A stretch of 9,000 bases of DNA from JBGOUJ01 sp041477005 (GCA_041477005.1 JBGOUJ010000308.1:1-9000); one strand, 5' to 3'. Positions 1 through 7,274 are shown, numbered from the stretch's first letter. A program made the numbers and translations. The notes: generated from the sequence alone by a model not told the origin.

Positions 1-2
1 CC

Positions 3-1394
3 GGCGATCTGGCCTATCTCTCGGCCGAGGATGCCGAGATCGTCCGGATGCTGCAAGCGTCGGGGAATGCACGGAAGTACGCGCAGGTGGTCAGCTTCAC
101 CGATGGCGATCCGATCGAGGAAGAAGCGCGGCAGTACGTGCCGCGGCCGCCCCTGCCGGAAATCAACCGCATCCGCGGGCATGTGGCTTTCGAATACAAC
201 GCAATCCGGGACCGCGGTCAGAGCGGACTCTCCAGCAACGGCGGTGGACCGACATCGGCGCAGGAGGGCATCCTGTTGCGCGCCGACATGACTCGGATCG
301 GCGGCACCTACTGGAACTTTACAGGCTACTGGCGCGGCCGCATTAACTCGCGAAGCGGCAGCGGGCAGCAGACTCTCACGGATCTGCTGAATCGCACCTA
401 TCACATCGGTATCTTTTACAACAATCCGGAGTCGAAGTACGTGGCCGGATTCGGACGGCTGTTCCTGCCGTACGCCAGCAGCCTGAACACCATAGACGGC
501 GGCTACTTTGGGCGGAAGCTGAGCCGCACGGTCACGGCCGGCGTCTTCGCCGGATCGCCTCCCGACCCGACCGCCTGGAATTACAATCCCAACCGCCAGA
601 TCGGCGGGGCATTCGTCAACCTCGACACCGGCTCCTTCGATCATGTCCGCTATACGGGCACCGCGGGCCTGGCGCTGACACGCCTGCACTGGCAGGCCGA
701 GCGCCAGTACGCCTTCTTCGAGAACGGTCTCTTCTTCAAGCGCTACGTCTCGGTGTATCACAACCTCGAAGCGGACCAGCTCGTCCAAGGGCGTCTCGGA
801 GGCGCCGAGAGTGGCGCCGTAGTGAGCCGCAGCTTCCTGACGTTGCGGGTGCAGCCGCATCCGATGTTTTCTTTCGACCTGAGCCACAACTACTTCCGCA
901 CGGTGCCGACATTCGACCTGCGCCTCCTCGGCACGGGGCTGCTGGACAAGCTGCTGTTTCAGGGCTGGAGCGGCGGCGTGCGGCTGGAGCTCCCGAAGCG
1001 GGTCAGTCTCTACACGAACCTGGGCAGCAACCGCCGCGAGGGTGACGCGAAACCCTCGCTGAACCGCATGTTTGGCGTGGCTTACGCGAACATTCTGGGC
1101 ACGGGCATGCGCCTCGACTTGCGTCACTCGCAGTTTGACAGCTCCTTCGGCAAGGGGCGCTACGAAACGGTGTCGGTGAGCCGCGACATCGGTGAGCGTT
1201 TCCGCGTCGACCTGCAGGTCGGCGAGCAGGATTTTCGTTCCACGTTCACGCAACAGAACCGCGCCCGCTTCCTGAACTCGACGGTGGATTGGTTCTTGCT
1301 GACCCACTACTCCCTGGGCGGCGGTGTGACGCTGTACCGGGGGCAAGTGCAAAACTATGACCAGATGTTTTTCAATCTTGGTTATCGCTTCTGA
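3..1394 (+). CDS. outer-membrane beta-barrel protein, 5' end outside window
   Basis: The frame is open from the first bases of the window and no ribosome binding site precedes the first in-frame ATG at position 48. The gene therefore almost certainly starts to the left, and 463 residues are visible. The first 50 or so visible residues look soluble and end in a proline-rich stretch (RPPLPE). After that the protein is a run of alternating polar and hydrophobic strands rich in Tyr, Phe, Gly and Arg, with short polar turns. It ends in FFNLGYRF, and a C-terminal aromatic residue is the usual signal for insertion by the BAM complex. This pattern supports an outer-membrane barrel; the exact family is not recognised. 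The location beside a cytochrome b and a flavoprotein could mean a role in electron or substrate passage across the outer membrane, but that is inference. A porin-like or structural barrel is equally possible. Confidence 0.8.
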   Translation, partial: GDLAYLSAEDAEIVRMLQASGNARKYAQVVSFTDGDPIEEEARQYVPRPPLPEINRIRGHVAFEYNAIRDRGQSGLSSNGGGPTSAQEGILLRADMTRIGGTYWNFTGYWRGRINSRSGSGQQTLTDLLNRTYHIGIFYNNPESKYVAGFGRLFLPYASSLNTIDGGYFGRKLSRTVTAGVFAGSPPDPTAWNYNPNRQIGGAFVNLDTGSFDHVRYTGTAGLALTRLHWQAERQYAFFENGLFFKRYVSVYHNLEADQLVQGRLGGAESGAVVSRSFLTLRVQPHPMFSFDLSHNYFRTVPTFDLRLLGTGLLDKLLFQGWSGGVRLELPKRVSLYTNLGSNRREGDAKPSLNRMFGVAYANILGTGMRLDLRHSQFDSSFGKGRYETVSVSRDIGERFRVDLQVGEQDFRSTFTQQNRARFLNSTVDWFLLTHYSLGGGVTLYRGQVQNYDQMFFNLGYRF

Positions 1395-2142
1395 GCTGGC
1401 GGTCCGGCCGGCCGCCGCCGCCCCTGCTCCCGCGCTGGACGCGCTGCTGGAGCGCGCCGGGAAGCGCGTCGAGCAGTTCTGGGAGCAATTCTCCGCGGTG
1501 ACCTGCCTGGAGACCGTCACGCAGGTAAAGCTCTCGCCGCAAGGCAAGGTGATCGCCCAGAAGAAGTCCACGTTCGATTACGTGATCCTGATGCAGCTCG
1601 CGGGGGAAGACCTGACGGTGGAGGAGTCCCGGCAGGAGCAGGGCAAGCCGCCGAAGGCCGCCGACCGGGCTTTGCTGGCGACCAATGGATTCTCCACTCT
1701 TATCCTCGTCTTCCATCCGCATTTTCAGAGAAGCTACGAATTCACGCTGCTGCCGGAGGAAGAGATCGACGGCCACCGCATGCAGCGGGTCCGGTTTCAG
1801 CACGTCGCCGGCCGGCGTTCGCCGTCTGTGCTGCAGTTGAAGGGGCGGGAATACCCCATCGAGTGGCTGGGCGAAGCCTGGATCGAGGCGCAATCGGGAA
1901 GCGTGGCGAAGATCGCCGTCGGGCTGAAGGCTCCGATGGACGACGTCGGCCTGCGGAAGCTCGAGAGCGAAGTGCGCTATGTTCCGGTTCCGCTGAAAGG
2001 CCTGCCCGCGGCGGCCTGGTTGCCGGAAATGGCTTCCATCGAGGCCGGCACGTTGCGGCAGCGCTGGAAGAACGTGCACCAGTTCTCGCGATTCCGGCAG
2101 TTTTCCGTTGGTGTTGATGTAAGGATTGAGGATCCAAAATAA
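1357..2142 (+). CDS. secreted hypothetical protein
   Basis: This is a 261-residue protein of unrecognised family. The ATG at 1357 lies inside the barrel gene and overlaps its end by 38 bases. It is the first possible start after an in-frame stop at 1327-1329. It gives MTR, a hydrophobic stretch (CFSILVIASELAV) and an Ala-rich region near residues 19-22 that could be a signal-peptidase site. The signal is untypical because of the Glu at 13 and Arg at 17. A TTG at 1378 is an alternative start but would shorten the signal. The mature part has a helical start (about 27-47), then mostly beta segments, including a GEAWIEAQSGSVAKI stretch at 172-186. Such 'strand, turn, strand' secreted proteins are common in Acidobacteriota and may have a LolA-like fold, which is a guess. 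Its stop overlaps the next start as TAATG, so it is probably co-translated with the cytochrome b gene. Confidence 0.75.
   Translation: MTRCFSILVIASELAVRPAAAAPAPALDALLERAGKRVEQFWEQFSAVTCLETVTQVKLSPQGKVIAQKKSTFDYVILMQLAGEDLTVEESRQEQGKPPKAADRALLATNGFSTLILVFHPHFQRSYEFTLLPEEEIDGHRMQRVRFQHVAGRRSPSVLQLKGREYPIEWLGEAWIEAQSGSVAKIAVGLKAPMDDVGLRKLESEVRYVPVPLKGLPAAAWLPEMASIEAGTLRQRWKNVHQFSRFRQFSVGVDVRIEDPK
2128..2132 (+). promoter_or_regulatory. ribosome binding site of the cytochrome b gene
   Basis: GAGGA sits 9 bases before the ATG at 2142, within the last codons of the preceding gene. Together with the TAATG stop/start overlap it supports this start and coupled translation. Confidence 0.6.
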
Positions 2143-3095
2143 TGGCAACCACACCCACAACACACCCAGGGACACAGACCAGCGCCCTTTTCACCCTGGA
2201 CGTAATGCGGCGGCACAAGCTGCGGCTGCAGCTTACCTGGCTGCTGGCGGCCGGTTTCATCGTCGCGACGGCGATCTACGGGTATCCTTACTACAAGCTG
2301 GATCTGCCGGAACGCGCCTTTTCTCCCTACCACCGGCTCCTGCGGCCGAGCGGCACGATCGGCGGGCGCCTCGGGCTGTTGGGTCTGGCCATGTTCTTCT
2401 GCCTGTTTCTCTATCCGATCCGCAAGCACTGGGCATGGCTCGGGAGCATCGGCAAGACGAAGCACTGGCTGGATTTTCACGTGCTTCTAGGCATCACGGC
2501 GCCAGTCGTGGTCACGCTGCACTCCTCCTTTAAGCTGGGCGGTTTGGCGGGCGTGGCCTATTGGATCATGATCGCAGTGGCGCTCAGCGGATTTATCGGC
2601 CGCTATCTCTACGCACAGATTCCGCGGCGGCTGAGCATGGCTGAGATGTCTCTCAAGGAAATGGAAGACTCCTTGGGCAACTGGGCGCTGCAACTAGCCC
2701 AGCAACATGTGCTGCCGCCGGAGGAGATAGCTCCGCTGCTGGCGCAGCCATCCCGGGAGGACGTGGAGCGGATGCCGATTTGGGGGGCGCTGAAGATGAT
2801 GATCCGCATGGACGCGGCCAGGCCGTTTCAGGTCAGCCGGCTCCGCCGCCGGTTCCTGACGCCGGCCCGCGTGGCGCTGACGCTGGGCGGGCTGCTGCCA
2901 TCCGGTCATCGGGAACTGGAGGGCGTGATCACGGCGGTGCGCGGGCAGGCCTGGCTGTCAACCAAGATGCTGTATCTGACGCGGGTCCAAGAGGTGTTTC
3001 ATCTTTGGCACGTCGTGCACCGGCCGTTCAGCTACTCGTTCGCCGTGCTGGTGGGAGTGCATGTTGTCGTGGTCATGCTTTTGGGGTACTACTGA
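2142..3095 (+). CDS. di-heme cytochrome b-like membrane protein
   Basis: This 317-residue protein has five likely membrane helices: about 31-50, 76-93, 110-129, 137-155 and 296-316. Arg/Lys-rich segments before helix 1 and after helices 2 and 4 place the N-terminus and the long 156-290 loop in the cytoplasm. Helix 3 carries H113 and H127, and helix 5 carries H293 and H307. Both pairs have 13 residues between the histidines, the spacing used by the two heme-binding helices of cytochrome b/b6. On this topology both helices run the same way, so H113 would pair with H293 near the cytoplasm and H127 with H307 near the periplasm. H287 and H290 are further candidates. I infer a protein that moves electrons across the inner membrane between two b hemes. 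The partner is presumably the next gene, whose start overlaps this stop by one base (TGATG). A ferric-reductase-like or quinone-reactive cytochrome is possible; the exact family is not recognised. Confidence 0.75.
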   Translation: MATTPTTHPGTQTSALFTLDVMRRHKLRLQLTWLLAAGFIVATAIYGYPYYKLDLPERAFSPYHRLLRPSGTIGGRLGLLGLAMFFCLFLYPIRKHWAWLGSIGKTKHWLDFHVLLGITAPVVVTLHSSFKLGGLAGVAYWIMIAVALSGFIGRYLYAQIPRRLSMAEMSLKEMEDSLGNWALQLAQQHVLPPEEIAPLLAQPSREDVERMPIWGALKMMIRMDAARPFQVSRLRRRFLTPARVALTLGGLLPSGHRELEGVITAVRGQAWLSTKMLYLTRVQEVFHLWHVVHRPFSYSFAVLVGVHVVVVMLLGYY

Positions 3096-4576
3096 TGGAA
3101 ACGTTGGCTTCGTTTCTGATCGCTTCGGCGGTGACGTTCTTCTTCCTGCGGCAGTACGTGCGGAAGCTGACCGTGTTGAAGAAAGCGCCGGGCGGACCGG
3201 CTCCGGTGGTGATGAAGACGGCGCCCTGCCCGCGCTGCGGCAAGCCGGTTCCGGAGGGCTCGTCGTTTTGCGCCAGTTGTGGCGCGGCGCTTGCAATGTG
3301 GACTGTGCATCGCGCCGAAGTCCAGGAGCCGGGCGGAAATCCCGCGGAAAAGGGAAAGCCCAAGCCCGTGATCAATGCTTCGTTGTGCATCGGTTGCGGC
3401 GGGTGCGTGGAGGTCTGCCCGGAGAGCGGGACGCTGGAAGTGCACAGTGGCAAGGCGATCCTGGCGCATGCGGAGCGCTGCACGGGTCACGCCCAATGCG
3501 TCACCGCCTGTCCAACCTCGGCGATTACGCTGGCCTTCGGCAACGTGCTCCAGACGATCAAAGTGCCGCGCCTCAATGAACATTTCGAGACGAATATTCC
3601 CGGCCTGTTCATCATCGGTGAGTTGGGCGGGTTCGGACTCATCAAGACCGCGATCAACGAAGGCCGGCTGGTGGTCGATAACATACGCCGGCGGCTGGAG
3701 GCTTCCGGCCAGTGGGAGGCGGCGCGGGACGAGCACGGCGCGGTGGTGGCGCCTCCGGCGGACCGGCCGGAGCCATACGACGTTGTCATCGTCGGAGCGG
3801 GCCCGGCGGGCTTGAGCGCCTCGCTTACGGCGCATCAATGCGGGCTGCATTACCTCACGGTCGAGCAGGGCGAGATCGCAGCCACCATCCGTAACTATCC
3901 GCGGCACAAATTTCTGATGGCCGAGCCGATCGAGATGCCGCTTTACGGCAGCCTTTACATTGGCGACGGCACCAAGGAAGGACTGCTCTCGGTGTGGGAG
4001 ACAATCATTTCCAATACCGGCGTGCGAGTCCGCACCAACGAGCGCGTGGTCCACATCCTGCGCGAGCAGGAGCTTTTTGCGTTGGAAACACTCAAAGGCC
4101 GGTATCGTGCCAGGAACGTGGTGCTGGCGCTCGGCAAGCGAGGCACTCCGCGGCGGCTCGGCGTGCCGGGCGAGGAGCTGAGCAAAGTAGCTTACCGGCT
4201 GATCGAGGCGGAGACTTACAGCGCCAACGACATCCTCATCGTCGGCGGCGGCGATGCGGCGGTGGAAGCAGCCGTGGCCGTGAGCAAAGGCGGGAGGAAC
4301 CGCACGGTCCTGTGCTACCGTGGCGACCAATTCACGCGGCTTCGCGACCGCAACCTGGAGATGCTGAAGAAGGCCGAGTCCGAGGGGCGGCTGAAGGTCA
4401 TGCGCCAGTCGCAAGTGCAGGAAGTCCGCCCGGATTCGGTGGTGGTGGCCGCCAATGGCAGCGGAACGGTGGAGCTCCCCAACGAGTTCGTGTTCGTGCT
4501 GATTGGCGGCGAATCGCCCGAGGAGTTCCTGCGCAAGACCGGCGTCGAGATTGTGGAGAAAGCGATTTCCGCCTAA
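3095..4576 (+). CDS. membrane-anchored 4Fe-4S/FAD/NAD(P) oxidoreductase, thioredoxin-reductase-like
   Basis: The start is the ATG overlapping the preceding stop, giving 493 residues; the frame is open further upstream, but those codons lie inside the cytochrome gene. Order of parts: a membrane helix at 4-19 followed by basic residues, so the rest is probably cytoplasmic; a Cys4 zinc-ribbon-like element (C45, C48, C59, C62); a ferredoxin-like region with cluster 1 at C98, C101, C104, C108 and cluster 2 at C129, H132, C135, C139, where His replaces the second Cys; a segment at 161-198 resembling the C-terminal FAD-contacting piece of thioredoxin reductases (ETNIPGLFIIGEL); an FAD Rossmann motif GAGPAG at 234-239; and an NAD(P) motif GGGDAAVE at 384-391. 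The protein ends soon after VFVLIGGESPEEFL, where thioredoxin reductases would still have the piece found here at 161-198, so the flavin domain looks circularly permuted. No redox CxxC lies in the flavoprotein part, so a disulfide reductase role is unlikely. It probably passes electrons between NAD(P)H, FAD, Fe-S and the neighbouring cytochrome b. Confidence 0.85.
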   Translation: METLASFLIASAVTFFFLRQYVRKLTVLKKAPGGPAPVVMKTAPCPRCGKPVPEGSSFCASCGAALAMWTVHRAEVQEPGGNPAEKGKPKPVINASLCIGCGGCVEVCPESGTLEVHSGKAILAHAERCTGHAQCVTACPTSAITLAFGNVLQTIKVPRLNEHFETNIPGLFIIGELGGFGLIKTAINEGRLVVDNIRRRLEASGQWEAARDEHGAVVAPPADRPEPYDVVIVGAGPAGLSASLTAHQCGLHYLTVEQGEIAATIRNYPRHKFLMAEPIEMPLYGSLYIGDGTKEGLLSVWETIISNTGVRVRTNERVVHILREQELFALETLKGRYRARNVVLALGKRGTPRRLGVPGEELSKVAYRLIEAETYSANDILIVGGGDAAVEAAVAVSKGGRNRTVLCYRGDQFTRLRDRNLEMLKKAESEGRLKVMRQSQVQEVRPDSVVVAANGSGTVELPNEFVFVLIGGESPEEFLRKTGVEIVEKAISA

Positions 4577-4579
4577 CCT

Positions 4580-5149
4580 ATGGCGCTCAGCAAAACCCAC
4601 CAAAAGATCCTGGCTGCAAGCGCGACCGGCGGTGTCCTGTTCCTCGGCCTGTTCGCGGTCAACAGAAGACAGCCGTCACCCCCGCGCGCGTCCCACGAGG
4701 AGCTGCCCGCTCCCGGGGCTAATCCCGCCGCGGACCAGGCGCACGAGGCGAAAGCCCTCGCGGTGGAACTGAAGAAGAAACCGGATCACACGCCGATTCT
4801 GTTCCGCATGGCGCAACTGGAGCGGGAAATGGGAAAGCCGGCGGAGGCCGCCAACCACCTGAGGCAGATCCTCACACGGGAACCCGCCAATCAGGAAGCC
4901 CGGCTGGAGCTGGGACGCGTGCTCTACGAAACCGGCGACGTGCAGGGTGCGATCGAGGAAACCAATCGGCTGCTCACCCAGAATCCCAAGCACGTCGACG
5001 CCCTGTATAACATGGGCGCCATTTATGGAAACCTCCAGAAGAACGAACTGGCGCGCCAATATTGGGAACGCGCCGTTGCCAGTGACCCAGCTTCGGAGAG
5101 CGGCAGGCGCGCCAAGGATTCACTGCTCCGGCTGACTCCGCCGCGCTGA
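4580..5149 (+). CDS. membrane-anchored TPR protein
   Basis: This 189-residue protein starts 3 bases after the flavoprotein stop, so it is very likely in the same operon. A hydrophobic stretch at about 10-27 is an uncleaved anchor or signal, followed by a Pro/Ala-rich linker to about residue 55. Three tetratricopeptide repeats follow at roughly 72-104, 105-138 and 139-172, each with the usual small/aromatic pattern and ending in a Pro-containing turn (REPAN, QNPKH, SDPAS). The protein ends shortly after the third repeat. TPR domains are protein-binding scaffolds. The anchored form with few repeats resembles NrfG/CcmH-type assembly factors of cytochrome systems, which would fit the context, but similar proteins occur in many settings and the partner is unknown. 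It is the last gene of the plus-strand block and converges on trpG. Confidence 0.85.
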   Translation: MALSKTHQKILAASATGGVLFLGLFAVNRRQPSPPRASHEELPAPGANPAADQAHEAKALAVELKKKPDHTPILFRMAQLEREMGKPAEAANHLRQILTREPANQEARLELGRVLYETGDVQGAIEETNRLLTQNPKHVDALYNMGAIYGNLQKNELARQYWERAVASDPASESGRRAKDSLLRLTPPR

Positions 5150-5193
5150 GGAACCGTCTGTGAACTCCATCCTCCCCAACAGTCTGTAGCGGT

Positions 5194-5207
5194 GGCGCGA
5201 GGGCGCC
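5194..5207. terminator. weak GC hairpin between convergent genes
   Basis: In the 81-base gap between the TPR gene and trpG, GGCGC and GCGCC can pair around a GAGG loop. There is no T-tract on either side, so a rho-independent terminator is not demonstrated. Nothing else is visible in this gap. Confidence 0.15.
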
Positions 5208-5230
5208 CCGGCCCGGAGGGAGATCGCTGC

Positions 5231-5794
5231 TCAGAGGGCAAGAAAATTCCGCAGGATGGTCTTGCCGGTGTCGGTGAGCACCGATTCGGGGTGGAACTGC
5301 ACGCCCTCCACCGGGAACTGTTTGTGGCGCAGGCCCATGATCAGGCCGTCCGGGGTGGTGGCGGAGATTTCGAGAGCCTTCGGCAGCGAACTCTTCTCGA
5401 CGATCAGCGAGTGATAGCGGGTGGCGATAAAATCCTGCGGCACGTCCCGGAAGATCGTCTTTCCATCATGATGGATCCGGCTCGTCTTGCCGTGCATCAG
5501 GTAGGGCGCGCGAATCACGCGGCCGCCGAAGGCCTCGCCGATCGCCTGGTGGCCCAGGCACACGCCCAGGATCGGGAACTTGCCGGCCAGCCGCTTTACG
5601 AGCGGCACCGAAATGCCGGCTTCCCGCGGGGTGCAAGGGCCGGGCGAAATGACGATGCGTTCCGGCCTCAGCCGCTCCACTTCCTCCACCGTGATCTGGT
5701 CGTTGCGGCGCACTTCCAGCTCGGCCCCCAGCTCGCCCAGGTACTGCACCAGGTTATAGGTGAACGAGTCGTAATTATCGAGCACTAGAATCAC
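5231..5794 (-). CDS. trpG: anthranilate synthase component II (glutamine amidotransferase)
   Basis: This 187-residue class I glutamine amidotransferase has the usual length for TrpG/PabA. It hydrolyses glutamine and passes ammonia to TrpE to make anthranilate from chorismate. Visible motifs: DNYDSFTYN at 6-14, the oxyanion-loop SPGPCTP at 50-56, the nucleophile elbow GVCLGHQ with catalytic C79, MHGK at 100-103, and the catalytic H168 and E170 in FHPES. The start is GTG at 5794, chosen because an AGGAGG lies 6 bases before it and the protein begins exactly at the conserved ILVLDNYDSF. It overlaps the end of trpE by 20 bases, so translation is probably coupled and the subunits made in step. The subunit may also serve a PabB for folate synthesis, as in bacteria with a single shared copy; that cannot be judged here. 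Confidence 0.95.
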   Translation of the reverse strand: MILVLDNYDSFTYNLVQYLGELGAELEVRRNDQITVEEVERLRPERIVISPGPCTPREAGISVPLVKRLAGKFPILGVCLGHQAIGEAFGGRVIRAPYLMHGKTSRIHHDGKTIFRDVPQDFIATRYHSLIVEKSSLPKALEISATTPDGLIMGLRHKQFPVEGVQFHPESVLTDTGKTILRNFLAL

Positions 5795-7262
5795 GGGAGG
5801 CCTCCTCGACGGCCCGCAATAGCGCCCCGGCCTTGCTCATCGTCTCCTCATACTCCCGCTCGGGCACCGAATCGGCCACGATGCCCGCCCCTACTTGGAT
5901 GTGGGCCTGGCGGCCGTGCACGGCCATGGTGCGGATGGCGATGCACGAGTTCAGATTGCCTGAGAAATCGAGGTACATCACGCTGCCGCCGTAGACGCCC
6001 CGGCGGGTCGGCTCGAGCTCGGCAATGATCTCCATGGCCCTCACTTTCGGCGCTCCGGACAGCGTTCCGGCCGGGAAGCAGGCCATCAAGGCATCGAACT
6101 CGTCAGCGTCCGGCCGCAGGCGCCCCACGATGCGCGAGACGATGTGGATCACGTGCGAGTAGCGCTCCAGGATCATGAGGTCCTTCACCTGGACGGAGGA
6201 AAACTCGCAGACCCGCCCCACGTCGTTGCGGCCCAGATCGACCAGCATGATGTGCTCGGCGCGCTCCTTCTCATCGGCCAGCAGCCGCCGCTCGATCTCC
6301 TGGTCCTCGGCCTCGCTCGCGCCGCGCGGATGGGTGCCGGCGATGGGCCGGTACTCCACGCTGCGCCCGTCGACCTTCACCAGCATTTCCGGCGAGCTGC
6401 CCAACACGATCTCCCGGTCGAGCTGCAGGTAGAACATGTAGGGAGAAGGGTTGATGGTCCGGAGCGCCCGGTAGACCTGGAAGGGATCGATATCCAGGCG
6501 CAGATCGAGCCGGTGCGACAGCACAACCTGGAAAATATCGCCGGCCAGGATGTATTCCTTGGCTTTCTCCACTGCCCGGCAGAATTTCTCGCGGCCGACA
6601 TTGGAGCGCGGCGCTGGGACCGTGACTCCCCGAGCCGTCATTTTGCTCCGCGGCAGAGGCCGCGCAAGCCGTTTCTCGATGGCGGCGATCTCTTGCAGGG
6701 CGCGCTTGTAGCCTTTCTCGAGCTTTCCTTTCCACTCGTCGCACCGCACGTTGGCGATGATCCAGATTTGGCGCCGGACGTGGTCGAAGGCCAGCAGGGT
6801 CGAGAAGAAAACAAACACCGCATCCGGCATCGGCAGATCGTCTTTGGCGAATGGCGGCACCTTGGGCTCGACCAGCCGTACGAGATCGTAGCCGGCGTAG
6901 CCCACGGCGCCGGCGCTCAAGGGCGGCAGGCCCTGCTGGCCGGCGGGGCGGAATTGCCGCGCCAACTCCCGCAGAATTTGAAAGATATTGCCGCGCTTCT
7001 TGATGGTGCGCCCTTGCCGGGCGATCTCGACCCGGTTGTCGCGCGCCCGCACGATCAGGAACGGATCCGCTCCCAGATAGGTGTAGCGCCCGATTCGCTC
7101 CCCGCCCTCGACGCTCTCGAGCAAGAACGAATAGCGGTGGTCCGCGGCCAGCTTGAGGTAGGCGGAAACCGGCGTCTCCAGGTCTTCTCGCACGACCTTG
7201 TAGACCGGCACGACATTGCCTTCGCGGGCATGGGCGAGAAAGGTTTCGAGATCGGGAAGCAT
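5775..7262 (-). CDS. trpE: anthranilate synthase component I
   Basis: TrpE converts chorismate to anthranilate with ammonia from TrpG, the first committed step of tryptophan synthesis. The ATG at 7262 gives 495 residues, normal for the family. The frame is open further upstream, but that stretch is Arg/Lys/Pro-rich and lies opposite real aroDE codons, and a GAGGA ribosome site precedes 7262. The N-terminal domain has LLES at 47-50, part of the tryptophan feedback site, followed by GRYTYLG. The chorismate-binding domain shows AGDIFQVVLSHR (240-251), NPSPYMFYL (271-279), SSPEML (289-294), PIAGTHPRG (306-314), LVDLGRNDVGRV (340-351), FPAGTLSGAPK (396-406) and a final GAGIVADSVPE (458-468). All expected blocks are present with no frameshift. 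The intact LLES suggests the enzyme is feedback-inhibited by tryptophan. It lies 10 bases after aroDE and overlaps trpG by 20 bases. Confidence 0.96.
   Translation of the reverse strand: MLPDLETFLAHAREGNVVPVYKVVREDLETPVSAYLKLAADHRYSFLLESVEGGERIGRYTYLGADPFLIVRARDNRVEIARQGRTIKKRGNIFQILRELARQFRPAGQQGLPPLSAGAVGYAGYDLVRLVEPKVPPFAKDDLPMPDAVFVFFSTLLAFDHVRRQIWIIANVRCDEWKGKLEKGYKRALQEIAAIEKRLARPLPRSKMTARGVTVPAPRSNVGREKFCRAVEKAKEYILAGDIFQVVLSHRLDLRLDIDPFQVYRALRTINPSPYMFYLQLDREIVLGSSPEMLVKVDGRSVEYRPIAGTHPRGASEAEDQEIERRLLADEKERAEHIMLVDLGRNDVGRVCEFSSVQVKDLMILERYSHVIHIVSRIVGRLRPDADEFDALMACFPAGTLSGAPKVRAMEIIAELEPTRRGVYGGSVMYLDFSGNLNSCIAIRTMAVHGRQAHIQVGAGIVADSVPEREYEETMSKAGALLRAVEEASRDSSAR
5801..5806 (-). 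promoter_or_regulatory. ribosome binding site of trpG
   Basis: AGGAGG on the minus strand, 6 bases before the GTG at 5794 and inside the trpE coding region. It settles the GTG start and allows re-initiation after trpE. Confidence 0.8.
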
Positions 7263-7269
7263 AGGGGCG

Positions 7270-7274
7270 TCCTC
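7270..7274 (-). promoter_or_regulatory. ribosome binding site of trpE
   Basis: GAGGA on the minus strand, 7 bases before the ATG at 7262. It overlaps the TGA stop of aroDE, which supports coupled translation and the choice of the shorter TrpE start. Confidence 0.7.

Noticed and set aside
1372..2175. A 267-residue minus-strand frame opposite the secreted hypothetical protein
   Set aside because: It is Arg/Leu/Gln-rich with no motif. The plus-strand gene fits the operon, with a coupled stop/start and a signal-like N-terminus.
3095..4576. Calling the flavoprotein a thioredoxin reductase
   Set aside because: There is no redox-active CxxC in the FAD/NAD(P) part, and the added membrane helix and Fe-S motifs point to electron transfer.
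3089..4603. A 504-residue open frame on the minus strand opposite the flavoprotein
   Set aside because: The plus strand carries clear Fe-S, FAD and NAD(P) motifs over the same range. The minus reading shows no recognisable domain, is rich in His, Arg and Gln, and is the usual antisense artefact of GC-rich coding DNA.
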